Program-made: the position numbers and the translations under genes
Assembly: GCF_008728965.1 (NCBI RefSeq)
Contig: NZ_VSMC01000003.1
Coordinates: 62,001-126,000, forward strand
Direction: 5' to 3'
From: Heminiphilus faecis
GTDB lineage: Bacteria; Bacteroidota; Bacteroidia; Bacteroidales; Muribaculaceae
DNA length: 64,000 nt
Part shown: one piece after another, positions 1 to 8,196 of the stretch
Layout: the number at the start of each line of letters is the position of its first letter
How positions within the stretch are numbered: the first letter of the stretch is position 1
The notes under the pieces: model-generated
The model's input: the letters and a program-made list of their open reading frames with translations, nothing else
What the model was told of the DNA's origin: nothing
Databases searched by the model: none

Positions 1-187
1 ACTTTTTATTACTTTTGTACTATAGGATACAGCAATCGGGATTTATGTTCATCATAACAATTAGTTGTAATTTGCTTACTTTTTATTACTTTTGTACTAT
101 AGGATACAGCCAGGAACTTCGTTACACCATGAAGGTTCAGGTTGTAATTTGCTTACTTTTTATTACTTTTGTACTATAGGATACAGC
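1..187 (+). CRISPR. Type II-C CRISPR array, cas-proximal end
   Basis: There are two complete 47-base repeats at 64-110 and 141-187. A truncated repeat at 1-33 corresponds to repeat positions 15-47. They are separated by two 30-base spacers at 34-63 and 111-140. The repeats are identical over their visible lengths, so the array continues beyond the left edge of the window. The repeat begins GTTGTAATTTGC and ends GGATACAGC. The plus-strand reading is the crRNA orientation, because repeat positions 2-20 are complementary to the anti-repeat of the tracrRNA at 5,324-5,342. The 47/30 geometry is usual for type II-C loci of Bacteroidetes. Spacer origins were not identified. Confidence 0.97.
141..171 (+). 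promoter_or_regulatory. Promoter-like element inside the CRISPR repeat
   Basis: The last repeat contains GTTG at 141-144, then 19 bases, then TACTTTTG at 164-171. This fits the Bacteroidetes -33/-7 promoter (TTTG, about 19-21 bases, TAnnTTTG) with one mismatch in the -33 box. The same element recurs in the repeat at 64-110 (64-67 and 87-94), and the -7 part lies at 10-17 in the truncated repeat. Transcription would start near repeat position 34, so each unit could make its own crRNA precursor. That resembles the repeat-borne promoters known for Neisseria type II-C arrays. The spacing equals that of the tracrRNA promoter. Confidence 0.55.
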
Positions 188-243
188 ACAATCGGCGCAA
201 ATACCTAATGGTCAAGGTTTAGCACAGCTATTTAGAAATAAAA

Positions 244-272
244 AACAAGCTCTTAAAAAGAGCTTGTTTTTT
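244..272. terminator. Bidirectional terminator between the array and cas2
   Basis: A perfect 11-base-pair stem pairs 244-254 with 258-268 around a three-base loop. A T-run follows on the plus strand and an A-run precedes it. It would end both crRNA transcripts running rightwards and the cas9-cas1-cas2 message running leftwards, since cas2 stops at 294. The 56 bases between the last repeat and this stem (188-243) hold no further recognisable repeat. Confidence 0.85.
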
Positions 273-293
273 ATTCTTACAGACTTTTTGTCA

Positions 294-1528
<1,235 letters not shown>

Positions 1529-1530
1529 AT

Positions 1531-4500
1531 TTATATCGGAATAATTTCGCCTAAGTAATTAATTCTCACCTTTATAGGGTTTAATAGAGACAGTGTCTTC
1601 ATGCTTTGTACGACATACAACATTCGAGATTCCTTATCAACTAATTCATTTTTTGCATCGACAGTAGTCTGTGTATGAAGTCTGAAATAATAGTTTACTG
1701 TAGCAAGCTTCTGCACCCGGTACAAATGGGCCGTAAGCAACGCTTTATTATCCTCCGATATAGCGTCCATAAACTCCTCATCTGTAAGCCCAAGAATAAA
1801 CATCTCATTTTGTTGCATCGACATAAACAACTTCCAACCGGGCTGCGGCAAAGTGGCAAGGACCTCTTCAGGTATCTCGTCACTACGCCCTGCAATGTCA
1901 TCCCATACATCATCAGGGGTCTCAATGACTATAGGCAAGTTGTAACGGCACCGCAATACAGCATCCCAAAACGGCACAACGATTTCGTGAATCTCTCCAC
2001 CGGAAGACTTATAAAGGGCCACATGATGATTATTCCGTTTAGCGGCATAACCGATAGGACGGCCCGACAGGTCTTTTCTTACCGGAGCAACAGCATCGGC
2101 TCTCCAACTGTCAAACAATCTCACCGTATACACCGGATATCTGTTGTTTTTATCTACATATACAGGCCGGTCGACAAGACTTTTCTGAAACGCAGAATCA
2201 TTGTTGCCACACTCCTCCATGCGTCGGCGCACGGCACGCTTAACTCCTTCATCTACTATCGACTCGACATCCTTGCATTTAAGAGTCTTTATATCGGTCT
2301 TTATAACAAAACGTTCGGTATAACAATCAGCAGCCTTAACTTCCCGGCCATTGACCACGACAGGATGCTTTTTCAAATAATTAAGCGTCTTTTTCTGGTC
2401 ATTGCCGTTCTGTTTGAGCGCATCAATAATGATATCTCGTACAGCAGCATCCACAATCTCTTCAGGCGAAATGAGTAACTGCTTCAATGGCCTGTTTCGT
2501 TCAAGCACCTTTATTTTACCATATACGCTCTCTTTTGTCAACGCACCACGCGGCACAAGAATACCGGTCTGCTTTACCACGCGTTTACCGTTTTTATAAA
2601 CCAACCGCTTGCCCGGCGTGACGACTTTCTTACCTGCCTTTAACGACACAGCTATGCGCTTGACCGCTTCCATTACTTCATTGACTGAAAAATGAGGTTG
2701 CCGCGCACTCCAGTCCTCAAGTAGCGAATGTTTACGCCGATACTCCGGCGACTGTTCTTTCAGTTCCTCATACATCCTGTCACGTTCAGTATTAAGACGG
2801 TTCAGCCGGTTTATATAGGCAGGCTTCATCAAAGCCACAGTCAACGCGTCAATGGCATGATGACGATGATCAAGACGCTTTGACCAATCAGTTATACGCT
2901 CCTCGACATGTCGCTGACCGTTGTGGATATATTCCATCATCTGAGTGCGGTCACTCCTTTTATATATTTCCAGATTGAGATTATGCAGTATTTCATCATA
3001 GCCCCAGACATGTCTGAAAAAGTCTGTAACCGAACCGGTGGTTACAGTGACATCGCGCACGACCGAAAACAGCAATTCCTTAGCCTTCTTGGATATGTAT
3101 TGTGTCTCGCGCAGATCGCGGTTAAGGAAATCCTCCGGTATATCGGTATGCGACATAAGCAGACGGTCGTGCTTCGTCTTGGATATTTTATGATTCTCAT
3201 ACAGTTCCTCGACTTTCTCCACGTAACTGTCGAACTTATCGGGCAGCATCTTCTTTACGTAATCAAATGCAGTCATGTTGCCCTTGTCCTGATTGCACTT
3301 GCGGCACGCACACACCAAATTGGAGAAACTGTTGTCGAAAAATACCGACTTCGGCAATATATGCTCAATCTCGGCGCCGTTGCCCTCTCCAAACTCCTTG
3401 AAGTTGACAGGCTGTCCGCAATACATACACAGCTTGCCCGACTCCTCCCACATGCGATACTTCTTGATCCTGTTCTTCGAGGGAGCGATACTATTTTCCA
3501 ATATCCGTTCAGCATACTGTTTATTTTCACGCTCTCGCTTGGTGTTATCAGACCACATTTTGTTTCGCTCATCCTTGCTTCGCTTCAGCTCGCGAGCGAG
3601 TTCCACCCTTACTTCATCTACATGTCCGTAACGGTCAAACACGGCATTGACCAGATTTATCATCTGGTTCAATATCTTTTCCACAACAGGCTGACGAAGT
3701 TCATTCTTCTTCAGCGGCTCAAGACGGTTTTTAAGCTCGCGTCGCAGCTTCTCCTCCGACGTAAGGCTATTGGAGTGATTCACATTAATATATGTACATG
3801 CCTCGCTGTACATACGTCCCTGCTGAAGATAAGGCAACAACCTGCGCATGAATCGCGCCGACTTATTGGCAAAGCCGTCTTTGGTAAAGTCAATGGCATA
3901 CAACCGCTCCACTACCTCATCGTCATCTATGCCAAACTTCTTGGCAAGTGCAGAACGCAACTCCTCCTTGTCGTTGATAGAATATACCGTATGCCACAGT
4001 TTATACAGAGGCTGCTCCATGAGGTCATTGCTCGTCTCGAGTATTATCTCGCCGGTTTCCTCATCGACATTGCCGGTATCGACATTATGGACTTCAAACC
4101 TCAGCAAGTCTTCAGCACCGCTATAATTGCCGAGCGCTTTCTTCAGCCGGCAGTAAGTAGTATTGCCTTTGAGCCCTTTCCCTACCGCCTCTCCGGCCGA
4201 GAAGCCATGTTTTTTACTCAATCCGAGTATTTTCAACAGCTCGGTCACGGTCAACTTTTCATGAGTGTTCATAAACGCCACGATATCGCGTTTTTCGTCA
4301 ATCGACAGTTCATAGCGTCCTTCAGCCTCGGTATCAAACAGCGCACCGGTAGATGTATTACGACGACTTTTCAGAACGATATTATTGACCGACTCCCATA
4401 TGGCACATAGTTGCGCCAAAGGAGAGGTGCGCGGCGCCACTTTAGGACCGGAATAAACGATACTGCCCTGTGCGCCGACATAAGGTCGCTTTTCAAAATC

Positions 4501-5277
4501 GCATATAGACACAAGATGCTTGCACGACTTCAGCGGCCGCTGATAGAAGATTATATTGCGCAACCGCGCTATCGCCTCATCGGTCAGCACATCTTCATAA
4601 AACGGCTGCTGTGCCTTCATCACAGCATCGAACTCCGCTTCATAAGCCGCGCGAGGAAACACCTCACCCTTAGCCTTGTAAGTGCACTGCACCTTACCGT
4701 TCTCACCCGTCACAGCCGATGCCTCAAGACGTGCATATATAGCCTGCCCGACAGTCATTCCGGCATCCTGTATGTCTTTATACCGCTTATTGACGGAAGC
4801 CACATATTCAGTCTGCTTGCGGTCGCCCAAGTCCGATTTGGCATGTTTATACCCTCTTTTCTGATTTATGTGCATCAACACACGCCCTATTTCAGGCAAG
4901 GCAAGACGACATCCGGGAGTAGCCGCATCAGCTCTCAATTTCCATAACGTCAACGGAGGCAAAGCCACCAGTTCGGTACCATAGTCCATACCCAGTCCGG
5001 AAATATCCTCTTTTAAATCGGCTCGCCGCGACTGATAGCGGTCGTAGCCTTTGCGTATTGTCCTGCACTCGGTACGGCCCTGATTCACACTTTTACCGTT
5101 GCCTTTGACAAAACCGTCCGATTGCTCGGTTGTCAATGGTATGACCCTTACTCCAGTATCAACAATACGTACAGGCTTGTCGGCGTCATCCACTTCGATA
5201 AGTGCCCATCCAATCGACCCTACTCCGAGATCCAATCCCAAAATAACTCTAATATTATTATTCAGCGCTTTTTCCAT
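1531..5277 (-). CDS. cas9: Type II-C CRISPR-associated endonuclease Cas9
   Basis: Cas9 is the RNA-guided effector that cuts both strands of target DNA. Its 1,248 residues fit the Bacteroidetes II-C range. RuvC-I is at the N-terminus (LGLDLGVGSIG, catalytic Asp16), followed by an Arg-rich bridge helix around 68-90 and a helical recognition lobe to about 540. RuvC-II is VRVELARELKRSKDE (Glu559). The HNH domain spans about 600-670 with EIEHILPKS (His639) and Cys pairs (617/620 and 658/661) expected to bind zinc. RuvC-III is HRHHAIDALTVA (His807, Asp810). The remaining 430 residues hold the wedge and PAM-interacting regions. All catalytic positions appear intact. Long antisense reading frames inside this gene are shadows. 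Confidence 0.98.
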   Translation of the reverse strand: MEKALNNNIRVILGLDLGVGSIGWALIEVDDADKPVRIVDTGVRVIPLTTEQSDGFVKGNGKSVNQGRTECRTIRKGYDRYQSRRADLKEDISGLGMDYGTELVALPPLTLWKLRADAATPGCRLALPEIGRVLMHINQKRGYKHAKSDLGDRKQTEYVASVNKRYKDIQDAGMTVGQAIYARLEASAVTGENGKVQCTYKAKGEVFPRAAYEAEFDAVMKAQQPFYEDVLTDEAIARLRNIIFYQRPLKSCKHLVSICDFEKRPYVGAQGSIVYSGPKVAPRTSPLAQLCAIWESVNNIVLKSRRNTSTGALFDTEAEGRYELSIDEKRDIVAFMNTHEKLTVTELLKILGLSKKHGFSAGEAVGKGLKGNTTYCRLKKALGNYSGAEDLLRFEVHNVDTGNVDEETGEIILETSNDLMEQPLYKLWHTVYSINDKEELRSALAKKFGIDDDEVVERLYAIDFTKDGFANKSARFMRRLLPYLQQGRMYSEACTYINVNHSNSLTSEEKLRRELKNRLEPLKKNELRQPVVEKILNQMINLVNAVFDRYGHVDEVRVELARELKRSKDERNKMWSDNTKRERENKQYAERILENSIAPSKNRIKKYRMWEESGKLCMYCGQPVNFKEFGEGNGAEIEHILPKSVFFDNSFSNLVCACRKCNQDKGNMTAFDYVKKMLPDKFDSYVEKVEELYENHKISKTKHDRLLMSHTDIPEDFLNRDLRETQYISKKAKELLFSVVRDVTVTTGSVTDFFRHVWGYDEILHNLNLEIYKRSDRTQMMEYIHNGQRHVEERITDWSKRLDHRHHAIDALTVALMKPAYINRLNRLNTERDRMYEELKEQSPEYRRKHSLLEDWSARQPHFSVNEVMEAVKRIAVSLKAGKKVVTPGKRLVYKNGKRVVKQTGILVPRGALTKESVYGKIKVLERNRPLKQLLISPEEIVDAAVRDIIIDALKQNGNDQKKTLNYLKKHPVVVNGREVKAADCYTERFVIKTDIKTLKCKDVESIVDEGVKRAVRRRMEECGNNDSAFQKSLVDRPVYVDKNNRYPVYTVRLFDSWRADAVAPVRKDLSGRPIGYAAKRNNHHVALYKSSGGEIHEIVVPFWDAVLRCRYNLPIVIETPDDVWDDIAGRSDEIPEEVLATLPQPGWKLFMSMQQNEMFILGLTDEEFMDAISEDNKALLTAHLYRVQKLATVNYYFRLHTQTTVDAKNELVDKESRMLYVVQSMKTLSLLNPIKVRINYLGEIIPI

Positions 5278-5286
5278 ATGAAAAAA

Positions 5287-5317
5287 TTTGCAAGTTTATA
5301 TTTTTTCCTTATATTTG
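5287..5317 (+). promoter_or_regulatory. Promoter of the tracrRNA
   Basis: TTTG at 5,287-5,290, 19 bases, then TATATTTG at 5,310-5,317 is an exact match to the Bacteroidetes -33/-7 consensus. The predicted transcription start near 5,321-5,324 places the anti-repeat at the extreme 5' end of the RNA. The element lies directly upstream of cas9, pointing the opposite way. Confidence 0.85.
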
Positions 5318-5323
5318 CATCAT

Positions 5324-5403
5324 AAAAGTAAGCAAATCACAATAAGGATTATTCCGTTGTGAAAACATTTGGAACGGGGGCCTAAAGCCCTCTTTCTTTT
5401 TTT
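5324..5403 (+). ncRNA. tracrRNA of the type II-C system
   Basis: The anti-repeat at 5,324-5,342 is complementary to repeat positions 2-20 with one A-C mismatch. A short nexus-like hairpin (GGA-TTAT-TCC) follows around 5,346-5,355, then a GTTGTGAAAAC stretch typical of Bacteroidetes II-C tracrRNAs. The RNA ends with a GGGC-CTAAA-GCCC hairpin at 5,378-5,390 and a T-rich tract to 5,403. The predicted length is about 80 nucleotides. It is transcribed divergently from cas9 from its own promoter. It pairs with the crRNA repeat, recruits RNase III and is held by Cas9. Confidence 0.92.
5378..5403 (+). terminator. Intrinsic terminator of the tracrRNA
   Basis: A GC stem (5,378-5,381 with 5,387-5,390, extendable by two pairs) is followed by an 11-base T-rich tract. 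In this class of tracrRNA the terminator stem is also the final structural hairpin bound by Cas9. Confidence 0.85.
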
Positions 5404-5538
5404 ATGACTATGCGTTTTTATGGCCTACGCAGAAGAATACCTTCCGCATTTGCAAATATATGCAAGCATTATTATTTATGCAAATTCAATCGGTATTAAT
5501 TTATATATGTAAAATATTTCGCTAAATTTTGCACGGTC

Positions 5539-5571
5539 TTTGGTTTTTTAGTCGAATTGTATGTATATTTG
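5539..5571 (+). promoter_or_regulatory. Promoter of the glycosyltransferase gene
   Basis: TTTG at 5,539-5,542, 21 bases, then TATATTTG at 5,564-5,571 gives a consensus Bacteroidetes promoter. The start codon at 5,601 lies about 25 bases after the expected transcription start. Between the tracrRNA end and this promoter (about 5,404-5,538) there is only AT-rich sequence with no visible gene. Confidence 0.75.
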
Positions 5572-5600
5572 CATTAAGAACATCTATCGCTTAAGCAGTA

Positions 5601-6368
5601 ATGTCTCCGTTGTTTTCCATAATAACTGTCACGTACAATGCCGAATCGACATTGCCACCGACGCTTGAAAGCGTGCGGGAGCAGACATGTAGCTTGTATG
5701 AGTACATCGTGATGGACGGCGTGTCAAAAGACAAGACCCTGAAACTTGCTATCGATGCAGGCATACCGCAAGCCAAGATATCCTCAAGCAAGGACACGGG
5801 CATATATGACGCCATGAACAAGGCTATAGACATTGCTACCGGCGAATACCTGATATTTCTTAATGCGGGCGACACATTCCATAGCGCCGACACTCTGGAT
5901 AAAATAGCAAAAACCATAATGGACTATGACTTCCCCGGCATAGTATATGGTCAGACCGACCTTGTGGACAGCCAACGTCGCTATATAGCTCCGCGTCATC
6001 TCACCGCACCCGACCGGCTTACACTCAAAAGTTTTGCCGACGGTATGGTAGTATGCCATCAGGCATTCATCGTCAATCGCAGACTGGCCCAGCATTATGA
6101 CTTGAAATACCGGTACTCGGCCGACTACGAGTGGTGCATCAGATGTCTGCAGCGTTCACGCCGCAACGTCTATATACCAGCCACCATCATCGACTACCTC
6201 AACGAAGGCACTACGACAGCCAACCGCCGTGCCTCGCTGATAGAGCGCATGCGCATCATGGGCTACTACTACGGATGGATACCGACAATAGCGAGGCATG
6301 TCGCATTTATTCCACGCTTCATCAGACAGCGTCGTAAAGAGCGCTCCGCGCTGAACAGCCTTGAATGA
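5601..6368 (+). CDS. Family 2 glycosyltransferase
   Basis: This 255-residue GT-A fold enzyme begins SPLFSIITVTYNAESTLPP, the nucleotide-sugar site of family GT2. It has the DTGIYDAMNKAIDIATGEYLIFLN region, typical of WcaA/WbbD-like transferases in which Asp and aromatic residues contact the donor, and an acidic pair near SADYEWCIRC that may act in catalysis. It lacks membrane segments apart from a basic C-terminus (RFIRQRRKER), so it probably acts at the cytoplasmic face on surface polysaccharide. The sugar specificity cannot be read from sequence. It has its own promoter and is separated by 50 bases from the next operon. Confidence 0.85.
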   Translation: MSPLFSIITVTYNAESTLPPTLESVREQTCSLYEYIVMDGVSKDKTLKLAIDAGIPQAKISSSKDTGIYDAMNKAIDIATGEYLIFLNAGDTFHSADTLDKIAKTIMDYDFPGIVYGQTDLVDSQRRYIAPRHLTAPDRLTLKSFADGMVVCHQAFIVNRRLAQHYDLKYRYSADYEWCIRCLQRSRRNVYIPATIIDYLNEGTTTANRRASLIERMRIMGYYYGWIPTIARHVAFIPRFIRQRRKERSALNSLE

Positions 6369-6418
6369 CATTCTTCATTAAGACAATAATTATATAATTA
6401 AACAAAATACATTGTATT

Positions 6419-6973
6419 ATGAAATTTTACGTAGCAGAAAACGAAAAACCGGTGGGGCCTTTCGAGATAAGCCAACTCGTGGCCCGCGGTCTTAAAGGCT
6501 CTGACCTTGTATGGGCTGAAGGATATGAAACTTGGGTCCGTGCTGACAGTGTGTATGAAATAAAAGAAGCTCTTGCAGCACCTACCACACAGGCCGACGC
6601 ATATCGCGAAACGGCCATACCACAGCTACCTAACGAAAATACGACTTCGTTATGTCCTCCTCCCCCTCCCTACCAGCAGCCGTATCAGCAACCCCTTCAG
6701 CAACCCCAGCAAAACTACATGGCTCCTCCTAAAAGCTGGCTCGTCGAGTCTATCCTCGTCACCTTGCTGTGCTGTCTGCCGTTCGGTATAGTAGGTATAA
6801 TTAACGCTGCCAATGTCAACAGTCAGTGGAGCGCCGGACGCTATGATGAAGCTGAAAAATCATCGGCAAACGCCAAACGCTGGACCATAATCGGAGCCAT
6901 ATCCGGATTCGTTGTAGGCATAATTTATATCGGCTTAATGGTATTTGCAGCCGTATCAGGCAATTTGGAATGA
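6419..6973 (+). CDS. GYF-2 domain plus CD225/dispanin membrane protein
   Basis: The 184-residue protein has three parts. Residues 1-55 form a GYF_2-like domain (MKFYVAENEKPVGPFEIS..LVWAEGYETWVRADSV). Residues about 78-103 are a Pro/Gln-rich linker with PPPPPY and QQP repeats. Residues about 105-184 form a CD225/dispanin-like module with two hydrophobic segments (ILVTLLCCLPFGIVGIINA and a C-terminal one) around a short loop containing NAANVNSQWSAGRYDEAEKSS. Bacterial dispanins have no firmly assigned role. The linker could be bound by a GYF or SH3-like partner. The stop overlaps the next gene by four bases, so it is co-translated with DUF4286 and ruvC. Confidence 0.85.
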   Translation: MKFYVAENEKPVGPFEISQLVARGLKGSDLVWAEGYETWVRADSVYEIKEALAAPTTQADAYRETAIPQLPNENTTSLCPPPPPYQQPYQQPLQQPQQNYMAPPKSWLVESILVTLLCCLPFGIVGIINAANVNSQWSAGRYDEAEKSSANAKRWTIIGAISGFVVGIIYIGLMVFAAVSGNLE

Positions 6974-7272
6974 TTATAAATACTACTTTTCATGTGGCGT
7001 ACGAAGTTGAACCCGACTTCAAGAAGTGGATATTAAACACTTACATACCGTACGCCAATGTCGACTGCGGCCTATCCGACCCTCTTTTCATGCGCATACT
7101 CGCCGATATGGAAGGAGGGACGGGCTATGCCGTACAACTTAAAAGTGCTTCCGTGGAGGCAACCGAACAGTGGCTTGAATGTCAACAACCCGTCAAGCTG
7201 GCCGAAATGTCCTCCATATGGGCCGACAAAGTCATGTACTTCACTACAATCATGGAGGAGGTAGCTCCGTGA
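6970..7272 (+). CDS. DUF4286 family protein
   Basis: This 100-residue cytoplasmic protein of unknown function matches the DUF4286 family in length and in the opening [21 protein letters not shown]. It has no signal peptide, membrane segment or obvious catalytic motif. The family is widespread in Bacteroidetes and commonly sits immediately before ruvC, as here. It overlaps the preceding gene by four bases and the ruvC GTG start by four bases, so the three proteins are made from one coupled message. Involvement in DNA repair would be a guess from context only. Confidence 0.85.
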   Translation: MIINTTFHVAYEVEPDFKKWILNTYIPYANVDCGLSDPLFMRILADMEGGTGYAVQLKSASVEATEQWLECQQPVKLAEMSSIWADKVMYFTTIMEEVAP

Positions 7273-7853
7273 GCGCCTTTCGTAACGAATCGCTCCGCGA
7301 TTGGGAACGCATAATCATCGGCATCGATCCCGGCACCAATGTCATGGGCTACGGTGTGCTCGGTGTAAAACGCGGCAAGCCGGCCATGATAACCATGGGG
7401 GTAATAAAACTAAACAAATTTGAGTCGCATTACCTGCGGCTCGGTCATATATTCAAACGCGTCACCGGCATATTGGAACAATACCTTCCCGACGAGATGG
7501 CCATCGAAGCCCCATTCTTCGGAAAGAATGTACAGTCCATGCTTAAACTCGGACGTGCGCAAGGAGTGGCTATGGCGGCTGCCATAAACCGCGACATATC
7601 AATCACCGAATACGAACCCCGCAAAATAAAGATGGCAATAACAGGCAACGGAGGTGCCGCCAAGGAGCAGGTACAGGAAATGTTACGCCGCATACTTGAT
7701 ATACCTCGCGAAAATCTATTGCCCGAACTTGATGCCACCGACGCCCTCGGCGCAGCTTTGTGTCACTTCTACGAGTCGTCCAAGCCCGACATAGCGAAAG
7801 GGCCCCGTTCATGGAAAGAATTTATTGCAAAAAATCCCGGACGCGTCAAGTAG
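7269..7853 (+). CDS. ruvC: Holliday junction resolvase RuvC
   Basis: RuvC cuts four-way DNA junctions made during recombination, together with RuvAB. The 194-residue protein has the four acidic residues of the RNase H-like fold: Asp in [15 protein letters not shown], Glu in MAIEAPFFG, and the two Asp of [11 protein letters not shown] chose the GTG at 7,269 because it overlaps the DUF4286 stop as GTGA, follows a strong GGAGGAGG ribosome site at about 7,252-7,259 and gives a family-typical length. The in-frame ATG at 7,179 would lie deep inside the upstream gene. Confidence 0.95.
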   Translation: MSAFRNESLRDWERIIIGIDPGTNVMGYGVLGVKRGKPAMITMGVIKLNKFESHYLRLGHIFKRVTGILEQYLPDEMAIEAPFFGKNVQSMLKLGRAQGVAMAAAINRDISITEYEPRKIKMAITGNGGAAKEQVQEMLRRILDIPRENLLPELDATDALGAALCHFYESSKPDIAKGPRSWKEFIAKNPGRVK

Positions 7854-8196
7854 CCTATCCATATAATACCTAATACCAATTAGAAAACATAACTGACACC
7901 TCGTCATTTTACTTGATTGATGCTATTGCCATCGCAGTTGCTAATTCCTAATTTTGCATATCATTGTTTGGTGACAACAAAATGACAATTATTTTATAAT
8001 GTATTTATAAAAGAAGATATCTGTATTAAGTTAATTACGTCCGTTTGTGTTAAAAAACGCTAAAACGAATGAGATAGTTAATAAGTATTAATACATTTAT
8101 TATATCTTTACGACAGATTATATAATATTTTGTTAGCAAATGTTGGCAAACCACAACAAATTGCAAATTTATCAACCATTCACATTTCATTAACGT
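7854..8196. other. AT-rich intergenic region before the TonB operon
   Basis: No coding sequence, RNA or strong terminator is visible in these 343 bases. A near-match to the -7 box, TATCTTTA at 8,103-8,110, lies about 87 bases before the TonB receptor start, but no TTTG is correctly placed. The operon's promoter is probably here, but it cannot be fixed from sequence alone. Confidence 0.5.

Noticed and set aside
188-243. A third spacer followed by a degenerate terminal repeat
   Set aside because: A 30-base stretch can be marked off, but the following bases do not align with the repeat over any useful length, so it was left as flank.
2908-4410. A 500-codon plus-strand reading frame
   Set aside because: It lies wholly antisense to cas9, whose catalytic motifs are intact, and it has no domain features.
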